From Anaeromicrobium sediminis (GTDB lineage Bacteria > Bacillota > Clostridia > Peptostreptococcales > Thermotaleaceae): 64,000 nucleotides of DNA. The stretch covers positions 310,001-374,000 of the forward strand of contig NZ_NIBG01000002.1 of NCBI RefSeq assembly GCF_002270055.1. Direction: 5' to 3'. Under the pieces are notes generated by a model that was not told where the DNA came from, searched no databases, and worked only from the letters and a program-made list of their open reading frames with translations. Below are positions 19,377 to 27,938 of this stretch, in pieces; within the stretch, counting starts at the first letter, position 1, and the number at the start of each line of letters is the position of its first letter. The translations under genes were made by a program, and so were the position numbers.

Positions 19377-19405
19377 TTGATAAATTTTAAACTTTGTTCT
19401 ATAAT
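19377..19405 (+). promoter_or_regulatory. Strong sigma-A promoter of the glycine reductase operon
   Basis: TTGATA (19377-19382) and a perfect TATAAT (19400-19405) are separated by exactly 17 bases. Transcription would start near 19412 and run into the glycine riboswitch. Confidence 0.85.
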
Positions 19406-19459
19406 GAAATTGTGATAAGGACATAGAAAAAATTGTATAAAAAAATCGATTTCTGATTG

Positions 19460-19650
19460 ATGGGTGTGGGAGAGAACTAAAATTAGTCGCCGAAGGGACA
19501 AACAAACTATGTTATTGCCAACTGGTTTGTGAATTTTTCAGGCAAAAGGACCGTACTCTGACAGAACTCTGGAAAGCTTTTTAAATAAAAAGCACCGAAG
19601 GAGCAATCCCCTATGGGGAGAATCTCTCAGGTTTACGACAGAGAAGCGTG
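19460..19650 (+). ncRNA. Tandem glycine riboswitch
   Basis: Two glycine aptamers lie in series. The first (about 19465-19563) has GGGAGAG, GCCGAAGGG and the second-half core CAGGCAAAAGGACCG. The second (about 19565-19648) has CTCTGGAAAGC, GCACCGAAGGAGCAA and CTCAGGTTTACGACAGAG. The order and the conserved GCCGAAGG / CAGG-AAAAGGACC elements match the glycine riboswitch family. It controls grdX and the downstream glycine reductase genes, so transcription can be tied to glycine supply. Family precedent suggests an ON switch. Confidence 0.93.
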
Positions 19651-19674
19651 GCATAATTATTTGCCATGCTTTTA
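19644..19674 (+). terminator. Riboswitch expression-platform terminator
   Basis: AAGCGTGGCA pairs with TGCCATGCTT around TAATTATT, followed by a T-rich stretch. The 5' strand begins at the closing stem of the second aptamer (GACAGAGAAGC), so ligand binding could decide whether it forms. Confidence 0.8.
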
Positions 19675-19736
19675 TTTTATTCAAAAGTGTCATAAAATAA
19701 AAATGATTGTGACTTTTTAGAAAGTTGGAGGATGAG

Positions 19737-20105
19737 ATGAAAAGAATATTAGTGACGAATAACCCAAAAGTGAATGAAGAATTTTCCAAGGAAATAGATA
19801 CTATTTACATGAAGGAAAAGGATTTCATTAAAGTACTAGAATTAGTTAGAGATAAGATTCATGGGGGACATAAGTTGCTTACACATCCACTATCATCAAG
19901 TATTAAACCAAATGAAACTCCTTATAAATCTGTATTGATTTCAAAAGAAGTGGCTAAACTAGATATGGAATCCTTAATGATTATAGAGAATTCATTAGAA
20001 AGTGCTAAAAAATTAATAAATGATAGGAAAACTCCTAATTGGACAGAAAGTATTTTAGAAGATTTTCAAGTCATTGATTTGTCAATAATAAAGAGTGCTA
20101 TATAG
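19737..20105 (+). CDS. grdX: GrdX family protein
   Basis: A 122-residue protein with the family pattern ILVTNNPKVNEEF, GGHKLLTHPLSSSIKPNETP (about residues 42-61) and a C-terminal acidic helix. GrdX proteins are found only as the first gene of glycine (and related) reductase operons; their biochemical role is not established. The TTG at 19725 is in frame, but GGAGG at 19727-19731 serves the ATG at 19737. It is the first gene after the riboswitch. Confidence 0.88.
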   Translation: MKRILVTNNPKVNEEFSKEIDTIYMKEKDFIKVLELVRDKIHGGHKLLTHPLSSSIKPNETPYKSVLISKEVAKLDMESLMIIENSLESAKKLINDRKTPNWTESILEDFQVIDLSIIKSAI

Positions 20106-20137
20106 TAAGAAAAAAGTAAAGTTTAAGGAGGATTAAA

Positions 20138-21085
20138 ATGCAAAACTTATATGATGTGGTAATAGTAGGAGCAGGACCAGCTGGATTAGCTGCTGGGCTT
20201 TATGCATCAAGAGCAAAGTTAAAAACATTAATTCTTGAAAAGGGTAAAGTTGGAGGACAAATAGTTACTACAAATGAAGTAGCTAACTATCCAGGATCAA
20301 TTGCAGATGCAACAGGACCTAGCTTAATTGCAAGAATGGTAGAGCAAGCAGAAGAATTTGGAGCAGAGAAGAAAATTGATTCAATAGTAGATGTAGATTT
20401 CACTGGAAAAGTTAAAGTTTTAAAAGGTGAAAAAGAAGAGTACCATGCAAAGGCAGTAATCATTGCAACTGGAGCACAACCAAGAAAGATTGGATGCAAA
20501 GGTGAAGTAGAATTAACAGGTAAGGGAGTTTCTTACTGTGCAACTTGTGATGCTGACTTCTTTACAGACTTAGAAGTATTCGTAATCGGTGGAGGAGACT
20601 CTGCAGTAGAAGAAGCAATGTACTTAACTAAATTTGCTAGAAAAGTAACAATTGTACATAGAAGAGATGAATTAAGAGCTGCTAAGTCAATTCAAGAAAA
20701 AGCATTTAAGAATGATAAAATGGAGTTTATGTGGGATACTACTGTAGATGAGATTAAAGGTGATGGAATTATTGAGTCTATAGTATTCAAAAACACTAAA
20801 ACTGGTGAATTAACTGAGTATGAAGCACACGAAGATGATGGTACATTTGGAGTATTCCCATTCATTGGATTCTTACCTATAAGTGAATTATATAAAGGTA
20901 AAGTTAAGATGAACGAAGGTGGATACATTATGACAGATGATGATATGAACACAGACGTTGATGGTGTATTTGCAGCAGGAGATATTAGAGTAAAATCATT
21001 AAGACAGGTAATCACTGCGGCAGCAGATGGTGCAATTGCAGCTGTAACTGCAGAGAAATATATTGAACACAATTTTGGAGAATAA
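20138..21085 (+). CDS. trxB: Thioredoxin reductase of the glycine reductase system
   Basis: A 315-residue NADPH flavoprotein: FAD site [19 protein letters not shown] at the N-terminus, redox-active C134-A-T-C137 (CATCDADFF), NADPH site [15 protein letters not shown] and the C-terminal FAD motif [16 protein letters not shown]. It passes electrons from NADPH to the thioredoxin encoded next, which in turn reduces selenoprotein A. The operon position shows a dedicated reductase. AAGGAGG precedes the ATG. Confidence 0.95.
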   Translation: MQNLYDVVIVGAGPAGLAAGLYASRAKLKTLILEKGKVGGQIVTTNEVANYPGSIADATGPSLIARMVEQAEEFGAEKKIDSIVDVDFTGKVKVLKGEKEEYHAKAVIIATGAQPRKIGCKGEVELTGKGVSYCATCDADFFTDLEVFVIGGGDSAVEEAMYLTKFARKVTIVHRRDELRAAKSIQEKAFKNDKMEFMWDTTVDEIKGDGIIESIVFKNTKTGELTEYEAHEDDGTFGVFPFIGFLPISELYKGKVKMNEGGYIMTDDDMNTDVDGVFAAGDIRVKSLRQVITAAADGAIAAVTAEKYIEHNFGE

Positions 21086-21101
21086 AAAGGAGGTAAACAA
21101 A

Positions 21102-21422
21102 ATGTTAGCTGTTGATAAGAATACTTTCCAAGAAGAAGTTTTAGAATCAGATGGTTTTGTTTTAGTAGATTATTGGAGTGATGGTTGTGAGCCATGCAAG
21201 GCTTTAATGCCAGATATTGAAGCTTTAGCTGAGCAGTTTAGTGGAAAAGTAAAATTCACAAAACTTAATACAACTAAGGCTAGAAGATTAGCTATAGGAC
21301 AAAGAGTTTTAGGACTTCCTACAATCGCTCTTTACAAAGGTGGAGAAAAGATTGCAGAAGTAACTAAAGACGATGCAAACAGAGCTAATATTGAAGCTAT
21401 GTTAAATAATAACATTGGTTAA
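21102..21422 (+). CDS. trxA: Thioredoxin with atypical active site GCEPC
   Basis: A 106-residue thioredoxin. Its active site is C29-E-P-C32 in [12 protein letters not shown], instead of the usual WCGPC. Thioredoxins of amino-acid-fermenting clostridia also have a non-standard GCxPC site (for example GCVPC), so this is a functional-group signature rather than decay. The conserved cis-proline region is [12 protein letters not shown]. It begins after AAGGAGG, 16 bases past trxB. It should reoxidise by reducing GrdA after each glycine reduction cycle. Confidence 0.95.
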   Translation: MLAVDKNTFQEEVLESDGFVLVDYWSDGCEPCKALMPDIEALAEQFSGKVKFTKLNTTKARRLAIGQRVLGLPTIALYKGGEKIAEVTKDDANRANIEAMLNNNIG

Positions 21423-21481
21423 TAACTTATATAAGTGGGAGCCCCACTTATATAAGCTACAATAAAAGGGAGGTGAGCTTT

Positions 21482-22768
21482 GTGCGATTAGAATTAGGTA
21501 AAATTAAGATCTCTGATATACAATTCGGAGAAGCTACAAAGGTAGAAAATGGAGTTTTATTCGTAAACAAAGACGAAATCGTTAACTTGGTTTTAGAAGA
21601 CGAGCATATTAAATCAGTAGAGGTTGATATTGCAAAACCAGGTGAGGAGACAAGAATAACTCCGGTTAAAGATGTTATAGAACCTAGAGTAAAAGTTGAA
21701 GGAAATGGGGGAATATTCCCAGGAGTAATCAGCAAGGTAGACACTGTAGGTTCAGGTCGCACACATGTTTTAGAAGGAGCTGCTATTGTTACTTGCGGTA
21801 AGATTGTTGGTTTTCAGGAAGGGATTATCGACATGTCTGGCCCAGGTGCTGAGTATACACCATTCTCAAAGTTAAACAACTTATGTTTAGTAATTGAGCC
21901 AGTTGATGGTTTAAAGCAACATGAGTATGAGCATGCTGCAAGAATGGCAGGACTTAAAATAGCTACTTTCGTAGGACAAACTGGTAAGGATGTAACACCA
22001 GATGAGGTTGATGTTTATGAAACTAAGCCTTTATTAGAAGCAGTAAATGAATATCCAGATCTTCCAAAGGTTGGTTATGTATACATGCTTCAAACTCAAG
22101 GTCTTCTTCATGATACATATGTATATGGAGTAGATGCTAAGAAAATTGTTCCAACTATGTTATATCCAACAGAGATTATGGATGGAGCAATCTTAAGTGG
22201 TAACTGTGTATCTGCTTGCGATAAGAACACTACATATCATCACTTAAACAACCCAATCATCAAAGATTTATATGCTAAGCATGGTAAAGAGTTCAATTTT
22301 GTTGGAATCATTGCTACTAACGAAAACGTATACCTAGCAGATAAGGAAAGATCATCTAACTGGACTGCTAAGTTATGCAAGTACTTAGGATTAGATGGAG
22401 TTATCGTATCTCAAGAAGGTTTTGGTAACCCAGATACTGACTTAATAATGAACTGCAAGAAGATTGAAAACGAAGGCGTTAAAACTGTAATCGTTACTGA
22501 CGAATATGCTGGTAGAGATGGTGCATCTCAATCATTAGCAGATGCTGATGCAAAGGCTGACGCAGTTGTTACAGGTGGAAATGCTAACGAAGTAATCACT
22601 TTACCACCTATGAAGAAGATTATTGGTATGTTAGATTACACTGATAAAATTGCTGGTGGATTTGATGGAAGTTTAAGCGAAGATGGAAGCATTACTGCTG
22701 AAATCCAAGTAATTACAGGTGCTACTAACGAATTAGGATTTAACAGATTATCTGCAACAGAATATTAA
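21482..22768 (+). CDS. grdE: Glycine reductase component B, subunits alpha/beta proprotein
   Basis: GrdE is made as one chain and cleaved into two subunits, leaving a pyruvoyl group from a cysteine that forms a Schiff base with glycine. The cleavage cysteine is C242, in ILSGNCVSACDKN. From the GTG at 21482 the product is 428 residues, beginning RLELGKIKISDIQFG as in known GrdE. A GTG at 21473 is also in frame but overlaps the ribosome binding site GGGAGGTGAG. Residues on both sides of the cleavage site are intact. Confidence 0.95.
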   Translation: MRLELGKIKISDIQFGEATKVENGVLFVNKDEIVNLVLEDEHIKSVEVDIAKPGEETRITPVKDVIEPRVKVEGNGGIFPGVISKVDTVGSGRTHVLEGAAIVTCGKIVGFQEGIIDMSGPGAEYTPFSKLNNLCLVIEPVDGLKQHEYEHAARMAGLKIATFVGQTGKDVTPDEVDVYETKPLLEAVNEYPDLPKVGYVYMLQTQGLLHDTYVYGVDAKKIVPTMLYPTEIMDGAILSGNCVSACDKNTTYHHLNNPIIKDLYAKHGKEFNFVGIIATNENVYLADKERSSNWTAKLCKYLGLDGVIVSQEGFGNPDTDLIMNCKKIENEGVKTVIVTDEYAGRDGASQSLADADAKADAVVTGGNANEVITLPPMKKIIGMLDYTDKIAGGFDGSLSEDGSITAEIQVITGATNELGFNRLSATEY

Positions 22769-22792
22769 GAATTAGTAGAGAGGATGGTAACA

Positions 22793-23263
22793 ATGAGTTT
22801 ATTTGATGGTAAAAAAGTCATCATCATTGGTGACAGAGATGGTATACCAGGACCTGCTATGGAAGAATGCGTTAAGACTACAAATGCAGAAGTGGTATTC
22901 TCATCTACAGAGTGTTTTGTCTGAACGGCTGCAGGAGCAATGGATTTAGAAAATCAAAATAGAGTTAAGTCAATGACTGATCAATATGGCGCAGAAAACA
23001 TGTTAGTACTTTTAGGAGCTGCAGAAGCTGAATCAGCTGGATTAGCTGCTGAAACTGTAACTGCTGGAGACCCAACATTTGCTGGTTGTCTTGCAGGAGT
23101 TGCATTAGGATTAAAAGTATACCACGTAGTTGAAGAAGATGTTAAATCTCAATTTGACGCTGACGTATACGAAGACCAAGTTGGTATGATGGAAATGGTT
23201 CTAGATGTGGATGAAATCGCATCTGAAATGTCTTCTATCAGAGACCAATTCTGCAAGTACTAA
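22793..23263 (+). CDS. grdA: Glycine reductase complex selenoprotein A (Sec at UGA codon 44)
   Basis: The frame starts at ATG 22793 after GAGGATGG and reads through an in-frame TGA at 22922-22924, codon 44, in TECFV-U-TAAGAMD. This is the known position of the redox selenocysteine in selenoprotein A, which takes up the carboxymethyl group as a selenoether. The full product is 156 residues, [20 protein letters not shown] at the start and [13 protein letters not shown] at the end. Read naively, only the part from an internal ATG at 22940 would be called. It needs SelA/B/C/D, which are not in this window. Confidence 0.97.
22922..22960 (+). promoter_or_regulatory. Candidate SECIS element of grdA
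   Basis: The bacterial selenocysteine insertion signal should lie just 3' of the UGA. ACGGCTGCAGGAGCAATGG directly follows it and can form a short GCT/AGC stem with a GCAGG loop. Position is dictated by the mechanism; the exact fold is inferred. Confidence 0.5.
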
Positions 23264-23507
23264 AAAGCCATATTTAGTATAAGCATTTAATTTTTAAATA
23301 ATTTTTTAATAAAAATTATTAACTCTAAATTTTGATTATAAAACAAATTCATTGAACGAATCTCGTTGAGATTCAAAACATTACAATTGATTAGAAGTAA
23401 ATTAAACGTGAAATTTAAAATAAATGTCTCATGGAGATTATCTACGTGAGAGCAAAATCTCTAAATTACAATTAATTTCCCAATAAAAATTAGAGAGGGG
23501 GGGAAAT

Positions 23508-24818
23508 ATGAGCAAGCTTAGAGTTGTTCATTATATAAACCAATTCTTCGCAGGTATAGGTGGAGAAGAAAAGGCTGATTACAAACCAGAAGTTAGAGAA
23601 GGTTTTGTTGGGCCAGGAATGGCTATCAACAATTTAATGAAAGAAGAAGCTGAGATCGTTGCTACAATCATTTGTGGTGACTCATATTTCAACGAAAATG
23701 TAGAAGAGGCTAAGGCCGAAGTTATAAAAATGGTGAAGGATGCAAACCCTGACCTATTTGTAGCAGGACCAGCATTCAATGCAGGAAGATATGGTGTTGC
23801 GTGTGGTACTATTTGTAAAGCTGTACAAGAAGAATTAAACATTCCTGTAGTAACAGCTATGTACCCAGAAAACCCAGGTTCAGACATGTACAAGAAAGAC
23901 TTATACATATTAGAGACTGGAAACTCTGCTGCCGCAATGAGAAAAGCAGCACCTGCTTTAGCATCACTTGCACTTAAATTAGGTAGAGGAGAAGAAATTG
24001 GATCTCCTGAAGCTGAAGGATACATTAAAAGAGGTGTAAGAAAGAACATCTTTAGAGAAGAAAGAGGAGCTACAAGAGCAGTAAACATGCTTGTTAAAAA
24101 GTTAAAGGGTGAGGAATTCGAAACTGAATACCCAATGCCTACTTTTGATAATGTAGAGCCAGGAAAGGCAATTGTAGATTTATCTAAAGCAAAGATTGCT
24201 TTAGTAACATCTGGTGGTACAGTACCTAAGGGTAACCCAGATCGTATAGAATCTTCAAGTGCATCTAAGTATGGTAAATACGATATTGATGGAGTTATGG
24301 ATTTAACTGAAGAAACTTACGAAACTGCACATGGTGGATATGATCCAGTATATGCAAACGAAGATTCTGATAGAGTATTACCAGTAGACGTATTACGTGA
24401 CTTAGAAAAAGAAGGAGCTATCGGTGAATTACACAGATACTTCTATACTACAACTGGAAATGGTACTTCAGTTGGTAACTCTAAACAATTTGCTGCTGAA
24501 TTTGCAAAAGAATTAGTAGCAGATGGCGTAGATGCTGTTATCTTAACTTCTACGTGAGGTACTTGTACTCGTTGCGGTGCAACGATGGTTAAAGAGATTG
24601 AAAGAACTGGTATTCCAGTAGTTCATATCTGTACAGTAGTACCTATTTCATTAACAGTTGGAGCTAACAGAATAGTTCCAGCAATAGCTATCCCTCATCC
24701 ATTAGGAAACCCAGCATTAGATGCTGCAGATGAGAAGAAGCTAAGAAGAGAGATTGTTGAAAAATCTTTACATGCATTAACTGTTGAAGTAACAGATCAA
24801 ACTGTATTTGAAGATTAA
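23508..24818 (+). CDS. grdB: Glycine reductase component B, gamma subunit (selenoprotein, Sec350)
   Basis: GrdB is the substrate-specific selenoprotein subunit of protein B. The frame opens at ATG 23508 after GAGAGGGGGG and continues through TGA 24555-24557 at codon 350 without changing frame: ILTST-U-GTCTRCGATM. This gives the U-x-x-C-x-x-C motif and a total of 436 residues. N-terminal LRVVHYINQFFAGIGGEEKA and HRYFYTTTGNGTSVGN are typical. Without Sec decoding it would appear as two genes, 23508-24557 and 24585-24818. Confidence 0.97.
24555..24595 (+). promoter_or_regulatory. Candidate SECIS element of grdB
   Basis: The sequence just after the Sec codon, GGTACTTGTACTCGTTGCG then GTGCAACGATGG, can form a stem between CGTTGC and GCAACG directly 3' of the UGA, as expected for a bacterial SECIS. 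The pairing is visible; function is inferred from position. Confidence 0.6.
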
Positions 24819-24855
24819 TATATGTCAGCTGCTTTGCAGCTGGCAGATGGAGACT

Positions 24856-24887
24856 AAAAGGGTGGTCTAGTATCACCCTTTTATTTT
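24856..24887 (+). terminator. Intrinsic terminator between grdB and grdC
   Basis: AAAAGGGTG and CACCCTTTT pair around GTCTAGTAT, followed by ATTTT. A second perfect hairpin CAGCTGC-TTT-GCAGCTG lies just ahead (24826-24842). It may reduce read-through from the A/B genes into grdC and grdD. Confidence 0.8.
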
Positions 24888-24953
24888 AAAAAAAAGTCTA
24901 TAACTGCGAGCTGCAAAGAGAGGCAGCTTATAAAAAAACCGGAGGTGGAAATT

Positions 24954-26492
24954 ATGAGCTTTCCAGTAATTAAGGGAGCTGGATATGCACTAGTGCATAC
25001 ACCAGATATGATAATGCATAATGGAACTACTCAAACTACTGAAAAAATAACTAATCCAGATTCAGAATATTTAAAAAAGGCACCAGAGCATATAAGACCA
25101 TATGAAGAAGTATTAAACTATGCTCCAAACCAAGTTTACATAGGAAACATGACTCCAGCAGAATTAGGAGAAATGGCAATGCCATGGTTTGACAAAGATG
25201 CAAAATCTAAGGATCGTTATGGTAAGTTCGGGGAAATAATGCCTCAAGACGAATTCATCGCTTTAATGAAGTTTAGTGATGCCTTTGACTTAGTAAAGTT
25301 AAGCAAAGAATTTACTGCACAAGTTAAAGCTAAAATAGAAGCACATCCTCTTTTCAAAGACGAAGTTGCAAAGCTTAAAGAAGGAGAAGAGTTTGAAGAA
25401 ATAGAAAAGCTTGTAAATGAACAACATTCAGAAGCTTTATATCATGATGGAAAATTAGTTGGATGCGTAAAGAGAGCTCATGATGTGGATGTTAACTTAA
25501 CTTCTCACATTATATTTGAAAACTTAGTAGTTAAGGCTTCAGGAGTATTAGCATTCAAACACTTAGTAGACAAAAACAACATTAACGTATCTGATATTGA
25601 TTATGTTATTGAGTGTTCAGAAGAAGCTTGCGGAGACATGAACCAAAGAGGTGGAGGAAACTTTGCTAAGGCTATCGCAGAAATGTGTGGAGCTGAAAAT
25701 GCAACAGGTTCTGATACTAGAGGATTCTGTGCTGCACCTACTCATGCATTAATCGAAGCTGCTGCTTTAGTTAAGTCTGGAGTATATGATAACGTTGCTA
25801 TCGTAGCTGGTGGAGCTACTGCAAAATTAGGAATGAATGGTAAAGACCACGTTAAGAAGGAAATGCCAATCCTAGAAGACGTATTAGGAGCTTTTGCTGT
25901 ATTAATCAGTAAAAATGATGGAGTAAATCCAATACTTAGAACTGACTTAGTTGGTAAGCATACAGTTGGAACTGGATCTTCACCACAAGCAGTTATTACT
26001 GCACTTATTACTGCTCCTCTTGACAAGGGTGGACTTAAGATTACTGACGTAGATAAGTACTCAGTAGAAATGCAAAACCCAGACATCACTAAGCCTGCTG
26101 GAGCTGGAGATGTACCAGAAGCTAACTACAAGATGATAGGAGCTTTAGGTGTTAAGAGAAAAGAATTAGAAAGAAAAGAATTACTTAACTTTGTTAAAGG
26201 TCATGGTATGCCAGGCTGGGCTCCAACTCAAGGACATATTCCATCAGGAGTTCCATACTTAGGATTTGCTATGGATGATTTATCAAATGGTAATGTTAAT
26301 AGAGCTATGATCGTTGGTAAGGGAAGTTTATTCTTAGGAAGAATGACTAACTTATTTGATGGAGTATCTATAGTTATAGAAAGAAATAGTGGTGTTGTTG
26401 AAGATAATAAGCCAGGAGTATCAGAAGATGCAATCAGAAGCATGATAGCTGAGTCTATGAAAGATTTCGCATCACATCTTTTAGGAGAATAG
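24954..26492 (+). CDS. grdC: Glycine reductase component C, beta subunit
   Basis: A 512-residue thiolase/KAS-like protein that, with GrdD, releases acetyl phosphate from the carboxymethyl-selenoether on GrdA. It begins SFPVIKGAGYALVHTPDMI and contains YVIECSEEACGDMNQRGGGN (about residues 219-238) with FAKAIAEMCG following, and GHGMPGWAPTQGHIPSGVPY. A GTG at 24945 is in frame but overlaps the GGAGGTGG ribosome binding site. It is separated from grdB by a terminator and coupled to grdD (11 bases apart). Confidence 0.95.
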   Translation: MSFPVIKGAGYALVHTPDMIMHNGTTQTTEKITNPDSEYLKKAPEHIRPYEEVLNYAPNQVYIGNMTPAELGEMAMPWFDKDAKSKDRYGKFGEIMPQDEFIALMKFSDAFDLVKLSKEFTAQVKAKIEAHPLFKDEVAKLKEGEEFEEIEKLVNEQHSEALYHDGKLVGCVKRAHDVDVNLTSHIIFENLVVKASGVLAFKHLVDKNNINVSDIDYVIECSEEACGDMNQRGGGNFAKAIAEMCGAENATGSDTRGFCAAPTHALIEAAALVKSGVYDNVAIVAGGATAKLGMNGKDHVKKEMPILEDVLGAFAVLISKNDGVNPILRTDLVGKHTVGTGSSPQAVITALITAPLDKGGLKITDVDKYSVEMQNPDITKPAGAGDVPEANYKMIGALGVKRKELERKELLNFVKGHGMPGWAPTQGHIPSGVPYLGFAMDDLSNGNVNRAMIVGKGSLFLGRMTNLFDGVSIVIERNSGVVEDNKPGVSEDAIRSMIAESMKDFASHLLGE

Positions 26493-26503
26493 GAGTGATG
26501 ACA

Positions 26504-27685
26504 ATGGAAAACATGGAAATCAAAAAACTTATTGGTAAGACCTTTTTAGATATATCTGAAGCTATTCAAAGTGGTCACTTTGGTACAAAAGTTAAGGTTG
26601 GTTTAACTACACTTGGAAGTGAGCATGGAGTAGAGAACCTAGTTAAGGGTGCTGAACTTGCAGCTAAGGATTCTTCAGACTTTGAAATAGTTTTAATAGG
26701 ACCAAAGGTTGATACAGAACTTGAAATTGTAGAAGTTAACTCAGAAGATGAAATGCATAAGAAAATGGAAGAATTACTTGATTCTAAGTACATTGCTTCT
26801 TGTGTAACTATGCATTACAATTTCCCTATAGGAGTATCTACTGTAGGTAGAGTTATAACTCCAGCTAGAGGGAAAGAAATGTTCTTAGCTACAACTACAG
26901 GAACTGCTTCAGCTCATAGAACAGAAGCAATGGTTAAAAATGCACTATATGGAATTATAACTGCAAAGGCAATGGGAAATCCAAATCCTACTGTAGGTAT
27001 ACTTAACTTAGATGGTGCAAGACAAGTTGAAAGAGCTTTAAGAGAATTAGATACAAACGGTTACAAAGTCAACTTTGCTGAATCAATGAGAAGTGATGGC
27101 GGAGCTGTAATGAGAGGAAATGACTTACTTGCAGGTACTGCTGATGTTATGGTAACTGATACCTTAACGGGTAATATCATGATGAAAGTATTCTCTTCTT
27201 ACACTACAGGTGGAAGCTATGAAGCTATGGGATATGGATATGGACCAGGAATAGGTATTGACTATGAAAGAGCTATCCTTATTTTATCAAGAGCTTCAGG
27301 ATCTCCAGTAGTTGCTAATGCAATCAAGTATGCTGCAAAGTTAGCTCAGGGTAACTTAGCGGAAGTATCTAAGAGAGAAGTAAAAGCTGCACGTGCTGCT
27401 AAATTAGATGAAATTTTAGCTGGATTTACAAAAGAAACTAAAAAGGAATCATCTGATGAAGAAGTGGCAATGCCTGAAAAGGAAGTAGTAACAGGATCTA
27501 TCTCTGGTATAGATATTATGGATTTAGAGGATGCAGTGCAAGCCCTATGGAAAGCAGGAATATATGCTGAAAGTGGAATGGGTTGTACAGGTCCAATCGT
27601 ACTTGTAAATGAAGGAAAAATGGTTGAAGCAACTGAAGCTTTAGCTAAAGCTGGATTTATAGCAGGTAGCGGATCTCCATGCTAA
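26504..27685 (+). CDS. grdD: Glycine reductase component C, alpha subunit
   Basis: GrdD is the acetyl-transferring subunit of protein C, related to phosphate acyltransferases (PlsX-like), and yields acetyl phosphate for ATP synthesis. The 393-residue product shows NLDGARQVERALRELDTNGY and GGAVMRGNDLLAGTADVMVT (about residues 190-230). The C-terminus has ESGMGCTGPIVLVNEGK, whose cysteine is the probable acetyl carrier, and ends in SGSPC. ATG 26498 is another possible start; AGGAG at 26491-26495 favours 26504. Confidence 0.95.
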   Translation: MENMEIKKLIGKTFLDISEAIQSGHFGTKVKVGLTTLGSEHGVENLVKGAELAAKDSSDFEIVLIGPKVDTELEIVEVNSEDEMHKKMEELLDSKYIASCVTMHYNFPIGVSTVGRVITPARGKEMFLATTTGTASAHRTEAMVKNALYGIITAKAMGNPNPTVGILNLDGARQVERALRELDTNGYKVNFAESMRSDGGAVMRGNDLLAGTADVMVTDTLTGNIMMKVFSSYTTGGSYEAMGYGYGPGIGIDYERAILILSRASGSPVVANAIKYAAKLAQGNLAEVSKREVKAARAAKLDEILAGFTKETKKESSDEEVAMPEKEVVTGSISGIDIMDLEDAVQALWKAGIYAESGMGCTGPIVLVNEGKMVEATEALAKAGFIAGSGSPC

Positions 27686-27693
27686 TATAAATG

Positions 27694-27729
27694 AAAGACT
27701 TAGGTCCTTATGGGGACCTAAGTCTTTTT
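27694..27729 (+). terminator. Terminator of the glycine reductase operon
   Basis: AAAGACTTAGGTCC and GGACCTAAGTCTTT form a perfect 14-bp stem around TTATGG, followed by T residues. It closes the grd operon 8 bases after grdD. Confidence 0.95.
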
Positions 27730-27799
27730 AAATTGTATTTTTTTATTCTTTTTAGAAAATTTGAAATAGTGCCACTTTGCAATAAAACGGTAAATATAC

Positions 27800-27828
27800 T
27801 TACTATTTCCAAAATAAAGTGTTATAAT
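27800..27828 (+). promoter_or_regulatory. Candidate promoter of the BMP transporter operon
   Basis: A perfect TATAAT (27823-27828) lies 110 bases before the lipoprotein gene. The matching -35 at 17-base spacing, TTACTA (27800-27805), is weak. Confidence 0.5.
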
Positions 27829-27938
27829 AATAATGTACAAAATACACTAAATTTATTTTTTTTTGGTATTTCACAAAAAATGAATATTTTTTTTATGTTA
27901 TGCCAAAACTGAAAGAGAAAGTGAGGAGGAAGTAAACT

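Noticed and set aside
20692-21195. Minus-strand frame of 167 codons
   Set aside because: It crosses the trxB/trxA junction in antisense; both plus-strand genes are complete with catalytic motifs.
23264-23507. Terminator or hidden gene between grdA and grdB
   Set aside because: GAATCTC-GTT-GAGATTC (23358-23374) forms a small hairpin but lacks a T run, and no coding frame is seen; nothing more can be claimed.
25742-26089. Minus-strand frame of 115 codons
   Set aside because: Antisense shadow of grdC, serine/isoleucine-rich composition without a ribosome binding site.
27691-27912. Plus-strand frame of 73 codons after grdD
   Set aside because: It begins inside the operon terminator and has no ribosome binding site; its composition is that of AT-rich spacer.
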